Numbered from the stretch's first letter, positions 1 through 7,633 are shown. The stretch is 44,210 nucleotides of DNA from Halobacteriovorax sp. (GCA_002716825.1 PBCC01000004.1:1-44210), one strand, 5' to 3'. Program-made: numbers and translations. Notes: generated from the sequence alone by a model not told the origin.

Positions 1-396
1 AGAGGTGGTGCTACCATTATAAAGCCAGATATCGTTGTCATTGAACTTGGCGCTAATGATCGTCGCGCCATTGTTCAAAACGACCAAGTCAATCACAGGG
101 CCTTTGATCAGCGACTTGAGCATGCCAAAAGACTTGCAAATATTGCGACTCAAAGTGGAGCCAAGTGTCTTTGGATTGGCCCGCCTCATGGGAAAACCAA
201 GACTGATTTTGAACAAGAAACGCTCTACAAAATGTTAAGCGAGGCACTGCAATCTACTTCATGTGAACTTGTTTCGAGCAACCATTACAAGGCCATGGGC
301 TGTGATGGAGTTCATTTTAACTGTCGCGATGAATTTGATAATGCCAAGAAATGGGCAAATGAAATGTCACAAAAAATAAAAGCGTTAATCGATTAA
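1..396 (+). CDS. SGNH/GDSL-family hydrolase, C-terminal part
   Basis: The frame is open from base 1 and stops at 396, so the N-terminal part, with the catalytic Ser block, lies outside the window. The 131 visible residues hold a block III-like GAND motif (residues 17-20, following a hydrophobic strand) and a C-terminal D-G-V-H motif (Asp102, His105) that fits the catalytic Asp/His of SGNH hydrolases. Members of this superfamily act as esterases, lipases or peptidoglycan/polysaccharide deacetylases; the substrate cannot be told here. The last 12 bases overlap the 3' end of the convergent carbonic-anhydrase-like gene. Confidence 0.7.
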   Translation, partial: RGGATIIKPDIVVIELGANDRRAIVQNDQVNHRAFDQRLEHAKRLANIATQSGAKCLWIGPPHGKTKTDFEQETLYKMLSEALQSTSCELVSSNHYKAMGCDGVHFNCRDEFDNAKKWANEMSQKIKALID

Positions 397-915
397 CTTA
401 ACAATCGACTCATCTAAAAATTCATCTTTATATTTCACGTAACTTTTATAGTGATTGCCGTAACCTTCATACTCTTTATCAGTTAGTTGTCTAACCACTT
501 TGGCCGGCGAGCCCATAATCATTGAGTTGGGTGGATATTGTTTTCCTGGCGCAACGACTGATCCAGCCGCAACAACTGAGTGTTCGCCAATGACAGCACC
601 ATCGAGAATAATTGAGCCCATCCCAATGAGGCAATGGTCTCCAATCGTACAGGCGTGAATAATAGCACCGTGACCAACGCTGACACCCTTGCCGATGATC
701 AGTGGGATTTCTTCCACTACATGAAGCATCGAAAGGTCTTGGATATTTGTTCCAGCACCAATGCGAATATCATTCACATCGCCGCGAGCAACAACTTGGT
801 GCCAAAGATTCACGTTCTCTTCTAAGAATACTCTCCCGATAACATCAGCTGACGGAGCAATATAAACGCCTTCACCTAACTCGGGCGAAGTGTCTTTATA
901 GCTATAAAGAGGCAT
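385..915 (-). CDS. gamma-carbonic anhydrase family protein (YrdA/PaaY type)
   Basis: A 176-residue protein made of hexapeptide repeats that form a left-handed beta-helix. The gamma-class signature is clear: an RGD-N-I-IG-TNIQD stretch around residues 44-60 and metal-ligand histidines at 65, 82 and 87. Family members are zinc or iron trimers, some with carbonic anhydrase activity and some with unknown activity, so catalysis is not certain. The ATG directly follows the stop codon of the upstream cytochrome c gene with no gap, so the two are co-transcribed from the promoter at 1451-1479. Length is normal for YrdA-like proteins. Confidence 0.88.
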   Translation of the reverse strand: MPLYSYKDTSPELGEGVYIAPSADVIGRVFLEENVNLWHQVVARGDVNDIRIGAGTNIQDLSMLHVVEEIPLIIGKGVSVGHGAIIHACTIGDHCLIGMGSIILDGAVIGEHSVVAAGSVVAPGKQYPPNSMIMGSPAKVVRQLTDKEYEGYGNHYKSYVKYKDEFLDESIVKLID

Positions 916-1410
916 TTATTTTTTTGCCCAAGGGAGTTTTGAAATATAGACCGATAGATCTTTAATATCTTGTGCTGATAAGGCGCGGATATATGGCTGC
1001 ATAACTTGGTTTACGCGCTCACCTGTTTGCATGGCGAGAATTTGCTTTTCAATATACCAGTCAAACTGACCACCAATGGCAGGAGCATTTTGTGATTTTT
1101 TACCTTCGCCAGCTTTGCCATGACAAACAATGCACTTAGCGTAGAGTCCATGACCGCTTTCAAGTTGGGGCGTATCAAGAACAACCAGTGGTCCTTCTAC
1201 AACTTCTTCTTCAACAGCATTCGCTTTTTTAATCGCATCGAGGCGAGCTTGCTCAAGCGCTGCAATTGTTTCTAGCTTTTCTTCGTGTTGTTTTTTAACT
1301 GTTTCGTAGGTGAAACTAGAATTATCAACTGGCACTGATTGATAAGAACCAACTGACATCACCATAACAACGGCGACTAAGAAAATAAGGAAGAGCACTA
1401 ACCGAGTCAT
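916..1410 (-). CDS. membrane-anchored cytochrome c family protein
   Basis: 164 residues. An uncleaved N-terminal membrane segment (about residues 3-20) is followed by a charged, Ala/Glu/Lys-rich probable coiled coil (36-68) and a class I cytochrome c domain with a single CIVCH heme-binding motif (Cys93, Cys96, His97). A downstream M-Q-P-Y motif probably supplies the methionine ligand. It should sit on the periplasmic face of the inner membrane as an electron carrier; its partner is unknown. The start is supported by a GGAGT ribosome site five bases upstream and by a well-placed sigma70 promoter. It leads a two-gene operon with the gamma-carbonic anhydrase. Confidence 0.85.
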   Translation of the reverse strand: MTRLVLFLIFLVAVVMVMSVGSYQSVPVDNSSFTYETVKKQHEEKLETIAALEQARLDAIKKANAVEEEVVEGPLVVLDTPQLESGHGLYAKCIVCHGKAGEGKKSQNAPAIGGQFDWYIEKQILAMQTGERVNQVMQPYIRALSAQDIKDLSVYISKLPWAKK

Positions 1411-1450
1411 GGTTACTCCGAAGGCATAAAAAGTCGTCTAAGTACTCAGA

Positions 1451-1479
1451 AGTATAGGGTGTTGATTAAAGCTTGGCAA
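1451..1479 (-). promoter_or_regulatory. sigma70-type promoter of the cytochrome c / carbonic anhydrase operon
   Basis: On the minus strand TTGCCA (1479-1474) and TATACT (1456-1451) are separated by exactly 17 bases; each hexamer matches consensus at five of six positions. The initiation site would lie near 1444, about 35 bases before the start codon. It is the clearest promoter in the first 4 kb. Confidence 0.65.
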
Positions 1480-1491
1480 CAAAACTCAAGC

Positions 1492-2031
1492 TTACTTCAG
1501 CGCTTTAAGCGAGTTTTCTAGTTCATCTAGATTATTTCTAAACTGCAGCAGCTCCACGTGCTGAGCGCTAATAAAGCCCTCCTGATGGGCCCTATTAATA
1601 TGATCGCGTAAAAAGTCGTAGAAGCCATTCTGATTGAGAATAAACACGGGCTTAGAGTGCAGTTTGAGCTGCGACCATGTCAGAATTTCAAAACATTCAT
1701 CAAGAGTGCCAAAGCCGCCCGGCAACACAACAAAAGCACTTGAGCGCAGATACATGATTTCTTTTCGCTTATGCATCGTATCAACAACGATCAAATCATC
1801 TAGTCCCTTGTGAGCAACTTCCCAATCAACAAGTGATTGTGGAATCACGCCAATGACTGGGACTTTATTTTCCAAACAAGTATTGGCGAGCGCCCCCATT
1901 ACTCCAACTGATGCACCACCGTAGACCAAGCCGAAGTTATTGCGCTTAAGTAAGCCCGCGAGATCCTGGGCCATTTTTTCATAGGCTGGAGTTTTACCTT
2001 TGGCCGAGCCGCAAAAAACTGCAATATTCAT
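1492..2031 (-). CDS. LOG family protein (TIGR00730 type; nucleotide 5'-monophosphate phosphoribohydrolase)
   Basis: 179 residues with a Rossmann-like fold. The family signature is complete: GGASVGVMG near residues 38-46, H-K-R-K around 87-90 and PGGFGTLDE at 104-112. LOG proteins cleave cytokinin riboside monophosphates or purine nucleotides to the free base and ribose 5-phosphate; in non-plant-associated bacteria the natural substrate is often unknown. It overlaps the upstream tlyA by four bases (ATGA), indicating translational coupling. Length fits the short LOG subgroup. Confidence 0.9.
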   Translation of the reverse strand: MNIAVFCGSAKGKTPAYEKMAQDLAGLLKRNNFGLVYGGASVGVMGALANTCLENKVPVIGVIPQSLVDWEVAHKGLDDLIVVDTMHKRKEIMYLRSSAFVVLPGGFGTLDECFEILTWSQLKLHSKPVFILNQNGFYDFLRDHINRAHQEGFISAQHVELLQFRNNLDELENSLKALK

Positions 2032-2792
2032 CGTGATAACTCCTCAAGATCTAATAATGTCACTTTGGATTGCTCACCGGTCTTTAGCCAGTAGAGATAT
2101 TCTTGGTTGCCAGTTTTTCCAGTGATGGAACAACGAGTAGCCTTTATTATTCCTAACTCTAATTCTTCACACACTTTAAAGACTCGGTACAAAGCTTCGA
2201 GTCGATTCTTATCTGATTTCACTAAGCCATTTTTATCAAGTCCGCTTCTACCAACTTCAAACTGCGGCTTCACCAGTACAATCATCTCGGCTTCGTCGGC
2301 CAAAAGATTTTTCATTGTGGGAAGTACTAATTCCAAACTAATAAAAGAAAGGTCTGAGACCATCACTTGAATTTTATCTGGCAGAATTTTTAAATCACGA
2401 ATATTCGTTTTTGATAACTCAATCACTGGCTCAAGACTTTTAACTCTCTCATCAAGCTGATCGGAACCAACATCAATGGCGTAAACTTTCTTTGCACCTT
2501 TTTCGACTAAAACCTGAGTAAATCCCCCTGTCGAGGCTCCTATATCTGCTGTAATTTTATCTTTTATAGCGACGTCAAAGTGCTCGAGCGCATCTAAAAG
2601 TTTTAGAGCACCTCTACCGACGTAATGAGTCTGTGCTCTAATTTCTAAGTTTTCACCGCTACAAAGATAAGAGGGTTTTGTTATTCGAACTCCGGACTCA
2701 TAGACAGCGCCGGTTTTAATAAAATTGAGGGCCTGGGACCGGGTTGTAGCTAGACCTAAATTGACGAGCATTTTATCTAGGCGATCTTTCAT
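2028..2792 (-). CDS. tlyA: TlyA family rRNA (cytidine-2'-O)-methyltransferase
   Basis: 254 residues with an S4 RNA-binding domain (about 3-60) joined to an FtsJ/RrmJ-like SAM methyltransferase domain (about 63-250). The SAM-binding segment D-I-G-A-S-T-G-G-F-T follows residue 80, and the catalytic-type K-D-K pattern appears through V-S-D-L-S-F and L-V-K-P-Q-F-E. TlyA enzymes 2'-O-methylate cytidines of 16S and/or 23S rRNA. It overlaps the genes on both sides by four bases, forming an exported protein-tlyA-LOG operon. Function as a hemolysin, the historical name, is not implied. Confidence 0.9.
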   Translation of the reverse strand: MKDRLDKMLVNLGLATTRSQALNFIKTGAVYESGVRITKPSYLCSGENLEIRAQTHYVGRGALKLLDALEHFDVAIKDKITADIGASTGGFTQVLVEKGAKKVYAIDVGSDQLDERVKSLEPVIELSKTNIRDLKILPDKIQVMVSDLSFISLELVLPTMKNLLADEAEMIVLVKPQFEVGRSGLDKNGLVKSDKNRLEALYRVFKVCEELELGIIKATRCSITGKTGNQEYLYWLKTGEQSKVTLLDLEELSR

Positions 2793-3196
2793 TTGAATTC
2801 AGGCTTTAATGAAACTTCTATCAACTGCCCAATATTATCTTTCACTTCAAACGAGATATTCTCTCCAACTTGAACGCTAGAACCCTCGCCAATTTTTGAA
2901 AGCTCTTTACCTGCATCCGTAAAAACTCGTCCAAGAACTGAGAGTTTGGCACTTGGTCCATAAACTTCTGGCTCAGGTTTAAAGTCTACCATTAATAAGA
3001 CTTCGACCCCTTCGCGCATTTTGATGCGAACTTCTTTTTGTGGCGGGACTTCTTCCTTGGAGTGAAACTCGCTTAAAAGTGTAATCCCTTGATCAATCCC
3101 TTTATGGTGCAAAATACTCACATTGAGCATTAATGTTGCTTGAGCAGCACTTAAGGGCATCAAGGCCATAAATAGAATCAAGATATTTGCTTTCAC
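2789..3196 (-). CDS. exported protein of unknown function
   Basis: The frame is open upstream to 3361, but a GTG start at 3196 is preferred: it is preceded by an AAGAG element and begins directly with a signal peptide (K-A-N then a hydrophobic stretch ending near A-A-Q-A). This avoids overlap with the divergent VanZ gene, and the stretch upstream of 3196 is antisense to VanZ. The mature part, about 115 residues, is predicted to be beta-rich with a K-V-R-I-K-M type strand and a GEGSSVQVGE segment. No family is recognised. It starts the operon with tlyA and LOG through an ATGA overlap at 2789-2792. Confidence 0.6.
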   Translation of the reverse strand: MKANILILFMALMPLSAAQATLMLNVSILHHKGIDQGITLLSEFHSKEEVPPQKEVRIKMREGVEVLLMVDFKPEPEVYGPSAKLSVLGRVFTDAGKELSKIGEGSSVQVGENISFEVKDNIGQLIEVSLKPEFK

Positions 3197-3203
3197 GGCT
3201 CTT

Positions 3204-3575
3204 ATGATACTCTGGCTTACACCAATGACCAAGACTACAAAGCATCCAAATTTAGTATGGCGAAGAATCGGGCTCGCAATTCTTGCTGTGATTACTCCGA
3301 TATTTCTCATCAAACTACCAAGCTCGGGCGTATCCAGTGATTTACCACTGGATAAGATCATTCACCTATTTTTTCATTTCACTTTATGTGCTTGGTTTTT
3401 GATTGGCTTTGAAAAGAAAAAGCACGTTTTTATATTCTCAGCTCTTTATGGGCTAGCAATAGAGATAGCACAAAGCTTTACCGATTATAGATCGTTCGAG
3501 CTGGCCGATCTTGTGGCAAATATTCTCGGCGCTAGCCTGGCCCTAGTCGTCTTTAAATATCTACTTCGCCGTTAA
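3204..3575 (+). CDS. VanZ-like family membrane protein
   Basis: 123 residues (116 if the in-frame ATG at 3225 is used) with four predicted membrane segments. The VanZ-like pattern is visible: D-K-I-I-H-x3-F at about 50-58, A-x-E-I-A-Q-x-F near 86-93, then R-x-F-E-x-x-D-x-x-A-N-x-x-G. VanZ-like proteins have diverse or unknown roles, VanZ itself giving low-level teicoplanin resistance. It diverges from the exported-protein gene with only seven bases between starts, so their promoters must lie inside each other's coding ends. Its 3' end overlaps dapF by 23 bases. Confidence 0.75.
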   Translation: MILWLTPMTKTTKHPNLVWRRIGLAILAVITPIFLIKLPSSGVSSDLPLDKIIHLFFHFTLCAWFLIGFEKKKHVFIFSALYGLAIEIAQSFTDYRSFELADLVANILGASLALVVFKYLLRR

Positions 3576-4335
3576 AGACCTGGACAATCGGTCCGGCCAA
3601 CCAACAGTCACTCTCATCGAAAGTCGCTTCAAGATCACCACCTGCGACTTTAATTTTAATTTTATTCCAGCCGTGCTTTTGATTAAGAAATCTCGCCACA
3701 GCGACAGCACCTGTTCCACAGGCAAGTGTTTCTGCCTCAACACCACGCTCATAAGTTCGAACGATCACTGAAGCTGGTGCCATCAATTTGGCAAAATTAA
3801 TATTACAGCCTTTAGTAAAACGACTGTCGGCGCGTGCTACAGGAGCAAGCTTCATCCAATCATTTGATTGGATGTCTTGCTTATCGTCTAGCATAAAGAC
3901 TGCATGGGGAACGCCAGTATTTACATAAAAACTTTCCTTAGCTTCAATAAGATCGCTTACTTTGATGGCATCAGCATCTCTATAAGTATTCATAGTGACG
4001 CTCGCAAGCTGATCAGCAAGGAGCTTGCCTTGGTAGGTCTCAGCGTGATTTGTAATAAAGGCGGTATCTTTCTTATTGAAACGACTACAGTACCAATGCA
4101 CACAGGCCCTCGCTCCGTTGCCACACATTTCAACTTCGCCACCGTCGGCATTAAAATAAGTCATTTTAAAATCATGATCTTTAATTTCGGTATTAATCCA
4201 AAGAACGCCATCGGCGCCAACGCCAAACTTTCTATCGCATAATTTTTGAATAAGTTTATTGTCGAGAGTGCAGCTTCCAGCGCCGTGAAATAAAATAAAA
4301 TCGTTGCCTGCACCTGAATATTTCCAAAACTTCAT
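3553..4335 (-). CDS. dapF: diaminopimelate epimerase
   Basis: 260 residues, typical length. DapF converts LL- to meso-diaminopimelate, for lysine and peptidoglycan synthesis in the cytoplasm. Both active-site cysteines sit in conserved motifs: Cys71 in M-C-G-N-G-A-R-A and Cys206 in A-C-G-T-G-A. Substrate-binding GAGNDF (about 8-13) and FNADG (61-65) are also present. No other dap gene is in the window. It is monocistronic on the minus strand and convergent with the VanZ-like gene. Confidence 0.96.
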   Translation of the reverse strand: MKFWKYSGAGNDFILFHGAGSCTLDNKLIQKLCDRKFGVGADGVLWINTEIKDHDFKMTYFNADGGEVEMCGNGARACVHWYCSRFNKKDTAFITNHAETYQGKLLADQLASVTMNTYRDADAIKVSDLIEAKESFYVNTGVPHAVFMLDDKQDIQSNDWMKLAPVARADSRFTKGCNINFAKLMAPASVIVRTYERGVEAETLACGTGAVAVARFLNQKHGWNKIKIKVAGGDLEATFDESDCWLAGPIVQVFNGEVDI

Positions 4336-4389
4336 GACGGTCCGCCCCTTTAGTCGATCATGCCACCACGATATAACTTTGAGCTAGTC

Positions 4390-4418
4390 TCGACCATCCC
4401 TACAAAACCGAGTATAAA
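4390..4418 (+). promoter_or_regulatory. possible sigma70 promoter for the tRNA gene
   Basis: TCGACC (4390-4395), a 17-base spacer and TATAAA (4413-4418) lie about 25 bases upstream of the mature tRNA 5' end. The matches are moderate (four and five of six); the position is right for a short 5' leader. Confidence 0.4.
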
Positions 4419-4442
4419 GGATGGGATTAAATTCAAGATTTA

Positions 4443-4519
4443 GGGACATTAGCTCAGTTGGTTAGAGCTACCGGCTCATAACCGGTTGGTCGTAGGTTCA
4501 AGTCCTACATGTCCCACCA
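4443..4519 (+). tRNA. tRNA with CAU anticodon (probably tRNA-Ile2; elongator tRNA-Met possible)
   Basis: A complete 77-base cloverleaf. The acceptor stem GGGACAT/ATGTCCC has seven perfect pairs, the D arm is GCTC/GAGC, the anticodon stem ACCGG/CCGGT carries a CTCATAA loop (anticodon CAT), the T stem is GTAGG/CCTAC with a TTCAAGT loop, and 3' CCA is encoded. G1-C72 pairing rules out a typical initiator tRNA. The anticodon and variable-loop region resembles lysidine-modified tRNA-Ile2 genes of other bacteria more than elongator Met, but this is from memory of those sequences and needs a model-based classifier. Confidence 0.9.
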
Positions 4520-4524
4520 TTATT

Positions 4525-4553
4525 AAGGCCCATCCATAGGATGGGCTTTTTTT
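4525..4553 (+). terminator. rho-independent terminator after the tRNA
   Basis: A perfect eight-base-pair stem GCCCATCC/GGATGGGC with a three-base loop (4528-4546), extendable by a G-T and A-T pairs, is followed by seven T residues (4547-4553). It lies eight bases after the encoded CCA. Confidence 0.85.
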
Positions 4554-4700
4554 ATCCACTTAAGATACTACGGCTCGAATCGAGCTTATATGAGCTCAAA
4601 ATCACAGGCTGCCCACAAATAATGGGCATCAACATTTAGCGACAAGCTATAAATACCTGTCTTATTTTTGTTTATATTTTCTTAGAAAGTGCAATAATAA

Positions 4701-4728
4701 TAAAGGTTTATGGCTTGAATGCCGATGA
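4701..4728 (+). promoter_or_regulatory. candidate sigma28 (FliA)-type promoter for the pseudopilin genes
   Basis: TAAAGGTT (4701-4708) and GCCGATGA (4721-4728) each match the sigma28 consensus boxes TAAAGTTT and GCCGATAA at seven of eight positions. The spacer is 12 bases rather than the usual 11. FliA-type factors normally run late flagellar and motility genes, so control of a pilus-like operon would make sense, but the spacing departure keeps this tentative. Confidence 0.4.
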
Positions 4729-4758
4729 GTCAATAAATTCTAATTTAGGTTTATGGCT
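4705..4758 (+). repeat. 11-base direct repeat GGTTTATGGCT, two copies
   Basis: Copies lie at 4705-4715 and 4748-4758, 43 bases apart, close to four turns of the helix, so both would face the same side of the DNA. The first copy sits between the two boxes of the candidate sigma28 promoter. This could be a regulator-binding pair; no known binding protein is suggested by the sequence. Confidence 0.4.
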
Positions 4759-4876
4759 CACATGACAGTAAAATGTCTTATGGATTTAAACCTTGAAATA
4801 AACGAAGACGCCGACCCGTTGGGAATGCATTTGTGTTCCCACCTTTAAAGTGGACGGAAGAACAGTGGAACGTAAT

Positions 4877-5857
4877 ATGGAAAGCCTTCCGAAACGACTA
4901 AGTAGACTTCTAAAAAGCCAAGCTGGTTTTTCATTAGCTGAACTTATGGTGGCAGCTGGTGTTACTGGAACTTTGGCACTTGGTACACTCCAACTTGCGA
5001 GCTTACAAAACAAGGCCATGCTGGCCGATGATCTTATCAGTGCTCAACAAACAGCTGATATGATTATGAAAAATGGTCACTCCTGTAGAAGAACACTTCG
5101 CGGGATCAATCCCGTCACAGTTGCTAAACCCTTCGCAATAGCAAACGGCCTGTCGAATTCTGACGATGAAGACCCTGTCCCAGTTCCAACTTGCCAAGCA
5201 GATGGGACAAATTGCTCACTTAGAGTAAGTCCTGGTGCTGCTGATATTGCAAACAATCTTGAAGATACAGTCTCTAAAGGCGAAAACTATGTAGTCTTCG
5301 GAAACTCAGTTATGGTCGAAAGTATTGCCATTACTGACTTCAAAGCTTTAAAAGCTAAAGCTACTCAAAATTCTTCAAGTCAAACAAGATCACAAAAAAA
5401 TGCCGCCGATGGTGTCGTCCATGTTGAAAACCAAGGCGTAGTTGAAATGCGCTTTATCTTTGCTACAAAAGACTCCACCAGACCTGCTGGTCAAAAGTTA
5501 AGAAAGGTTACTAAATATCTTTACGTGCCCGTCGCGATCGATAGCACCACTGGTTTAATCACCGACTGTGATCAACCTGCCGATCGTGGAGTGCAGGACA
5601 CTGATTTTGAGTTATGTGAAACCCTTGGTGGATCTTACGAAGATGGTCAATGTAAAGACGGTAAGAGTGGACTTGTAAAGTCTCTAAAAGCCGAACTGTG
5701 TGTTGCGAAAATTGGTGGATCGTTTAATGCCGCTAATGGAACATGTATTCCGCCTTGGTACTCATGTTCATGTAGTACAGCAGGTGCTTACGTGACAGGC
5801 TTCACCGATAACAATGAAATCATCTGTAGCTCAGGAACGTTTGTATGTTCATTTTAA
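4877..5857 (+). CDS. type IV pilin-like pseudopilin 1, cysteine-rich tail
   Basis: 326 residues from ATG 4877, which has a GGAAC ribosome site; a GTG at 4850 has none. A 17-residue basic leader ends in Gly17, followed by F-S-L-A-E (Glu at +5) and a hydrophobic helix: a class III prepilin peptidase site. A conserved Cys follows in an M-K-N-x4-C-x3-L context near residue 73. The C-terminal hundred residues hold about ten cysteines, including two copies of a C-x3-4-x-GG-[SF]...G-x-C module. It would be assembled in the inner membrane with pilus or type II secretion machinery encoded elsewhere. Two paralogues follow; it overlaps the next by 13 bases. Confidence 0.8.
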   Translation: MESLPKRLSRLLKSQAGFSLAELMVAAGVTGTLALGTLQLASLQNKAMLADDLISAQQTADMIMKNGHSCRRTLRGINPVTVAKPFAIANGLSNSDDEDPVPVPTCQADGTNCSLRVSPGAADIANNLEDTVSKGENYVVFGNSVMVESIAITDFKALKAKATQNSSSQTRSQKNAADGVVHVENQGVVEMRFIFATKDSTRPAGQKLRKVTKYLYVPVAIDSTTGLITDCDQPADRGVQDTDFELCETLGGSYEDGQCKDGKSGLVKSLKAELCVAKIGGSFNAANGTCIPPWYSCSCSTAGAYVTGFTDNNEIICSSGTFVCSF

Positions 5858-6720
5858 AGATATTTAATACACGCCTTGGTCAAAGAGGATTCTCTCTTGC
5901 CGAAGGTATGGTTACCGCCGGACTCCTAGGAGTTGTGAGCTTAGCCATGCTCCAGGGACTAAAAGAGGATAGCAAGACCAAACAGATGATGCGTCAAGAA
6001 GATGAGATTCAATCAATTATGGCAACTGTTGATAGTTTAATGAAAAACACTGTTGCCTGTAGCGCGACGCTGGCCGGAGCGAGTATCTCAAATATTAATA
6101 CCATTAACGAGGTTCTAAGCGTTAGAGGTGAAGGAGGAGCCGTAGCGACTTATACAGCTCCAGCTCAAGGCTCCACTCCTGTGAACTTAAGTAAATCGGC
6201 TAGCTTTCAGGGGGGTAACCTCCTGATCGACAAAATTGAAATTACGCCTATGAAGAAGTTCTTTGAGGCTCAATCTCGAGGGGAAGCTGCCTTCACCAAA
6301 GTTTACGGCACAGTTGAACTAAAAGTTTATTTTCAACAAAAAGCTCAAAAAAGAGATGTAACCATTCCAAGATCTGTAAACGTAAGTGTAGCCGCAAGTG
6401 CTTCTGGATCTTTTATTGAATGTGCTAATCCGGCTGACATTGTTTCACTTCAGCTGAAGGAAAAAGTGTGCGCGATGACATATGATCCAAGCGGAATGAA
6501 CTATATTGTAGGGAGTTTTGGAGCGGATGATGGCGAGTGTAAAGGAATGAAAGAGGGCGTGAGCGATATTGGCTCAAAAGTGATTTGCCTTGAAACTGGT
6601 GGCAAGGTCATCCCTCACCCTAGTGATCCAACCAAATGGGGTTGCTCATTCAAGTCGACAACTTGTCCTAATGGAATTCAAGAGTTTGATGCTAACGGTA
6701 GCCCAGTTTGCGTACCTTAA
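5845..6720 (+). CDS. type IV pilin-like pseudopilin 2, cysteine-rich tail
   Basis: 291 residues. The leader ends at Gly15, then F-S-L-A-E-G-M with Glu at +5 and a hydrophobic alpha-1 helix. The shared S-L-M-K-N-x3-A-C-x3-L segment follows around residue 75, and a conserved strand ending in F-I-E-C precedes the cysteine-rich tail (eight or so Cys), which carries divergent forms of the C...GG...G-x-C module. ATG 5845 lies inside the end of pseudopilin 1 and is served by an AGGA site eight bases upstream. Together these show tandem duplication with neighbours on both sides. Confidence 0.8.
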   Translation: MFILKIFNTRLGQRGFSLAEGMVTAGLLGVVSLAMLQGLKEDSKTKQMMRQEDEIQSIMATVDSLMKNTVACSATLAGASISNINTINEVLSVRGEGGAVATYTAPAQGSTPVNLSKSASFQGGNLLIDKIEITPMKKFFEAQSRGEAAFTKVYGTVELKVYFQQKAQKRDVTIPRSVNVSVAASASGSFIECANPADIVSLQLKEKVCAMTYDPSGMNYIVGSFGADDGECKGMKEGVSDIGSKVICLETGGKVIPHPSDPTKWGCSFKSTTCPNGIQEFDANGSPVCVP

Positions 6721-6731
6721 GAGGATTAATG

Positions 6732-7619
6732 ATGAACACGTTATTCAACCAAAGAGGTAGTTCGCTTGTCCAGGTCATGGTGATCTCTGGGATGGTGAGC
6801 GTATTTGGACTTGCCGTCATGCAAACGTCTAAAAATATGCAAAGTATCAAGCAAACTATGATGGTCAAAGACTCTATCGAGCAGTTTAAAGAGACAGCAT
6901 CTAATCTATTGATGAATGAAGCTGCCTGCAGCAATACGCTACAGGCTCTAGTTCCAACAAGAAGTTTGGCAGGTTCAGACAAATCTCCCACTGTCATACG
7001 TGACTATAACAATGACCCAGCATACGAGCTATACTCAGATGCAAGTGCTGCAACTACTGTTTACAATGGCAATATTAGAATTGGATCAATGCGCTTTACT
7101 GGCTTTGACGATACAACTGACAGCGCTGTTCTCAAAGTAACAATGTTGAAATCAAAAACGGATGGTGTGGGCGAAAAATTCGGTCAACTCGTTCTTGGTG
7201 GCAAAGAAATAACAATTGATATTCCATTAAGAGTCTACTTTTCTAGACCTGCAGGCGTTGTTACTGACTGTGCAAGTGATCCTTTTGAAGCTTGCTTTGC
7301 TGACAGCTCCGCAACAGAGGTAGCTCAAGGTCCACTTGAACAGTTATGTGACGATGATCTAGGTGGCTCTTTCTATAATGGTAAATGTATCGTAACAGAG
7401 CACATTATGGACCAAACCCGTTGTGATGGCTCGTATGGAACGTGCTCAGGAGTTCCAACTAATGCGGACTCATTCAATTCAATGTGTCACAACTTGGGCG
7501 GTGTCTTTGATCCTGTAACTAAAGCATGTAAGCCGCGATTTGGTGGAGTGAAATGTCCTCCAGGCACCAAACTTAAAGGCTTTGATGACGAAGGAAAACT
7601 TCGCTGCGAAGTACCATAG
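6732..7619 (+). CDS. type IV pilin-like pseudopilin 3, lacking Glu5
   Basis: 295 residues from ATG 6732, chosen because AAGAGGA lies seven bases upstream; ATG 6729 is possible. The leader ends at Gly9 and the mature N terminus reads S-S-L-V-Q-V-M, so both the +1 Phe and the near-universal +5 Glu are replaced (Gln at +5). Loss of Glu5 is a hallmark of tip pseudopilins such as GspK, so this may be the first subunit of the fibre. The tail holds about twelve cysteines with two clear modules (L-C-x4-LGG-S-F...G-K-C and M-C-x2-LGG-V-F...A-C). It ends 14 bases before the glycosyltransferase gene. Confidence 0.78.
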   Translation: MNTLFNQRGSSLVQVMVISGMVSVFGLAVMQTSKNMQSIKQTMMVKDSIEQFKETASNLLMNEAACSNTLQALVPTRSLAGSDKSPTVIRDYNNDPAYELYSDASAATTVYNGNIRIGSMRFTGFDDTTDSAVLKVTMLKSKTDGVGEKFGQLVLGGKEITIDIPLRVYFSRPAGVVTDCASDPFEACFADSSATEVAQGPLEQLCDDDLGGSFYNGKCIVTEHIMDQTRCDGSYGTCSGVPTNADSFNSMCHNLGGVFDPVTKACKPRFGGVKCPPGTKLKGFDDEGKLRCEVP

Positions 7620-7633
7620 ATCTCGAGTCATAA

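Larger units (their letters stand above)
4554..4876 (+). other. 323-base intergenic region upstream of the pseudopilin cluster
   Basis: No convincing gene was found here. It holds a small hairpin GCCCA/TGGGC (4612-4628), a very AT-rich stretch (about 4650-4745), an 11-base direct repeat, a candidate sigma28-type promoter and a GGGAA/TTCCC hairpin (4821-4840) near the first start codon. The long leader (about 140 bases from the predicted initiation site) leaves room for post-transcriptional control. I could not match it to a known riboswitch. Confidence 0.5.

Noticed and set aside
1441-1500. AAGCTTG/CAAGCTT hairpin after the LOG gene as a terminator
   Set aside because: No T run follows, and the sequence overlaps the -35 box and spacer of the cytochrome promoter.
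2107-2370. Antisense frames inside tlyA, dapF, aroA, aroB, rny and other genes
   Set aside because: They are shadows of well-conserved genes on the other strand, with no motifs or ribosome sites of their own.
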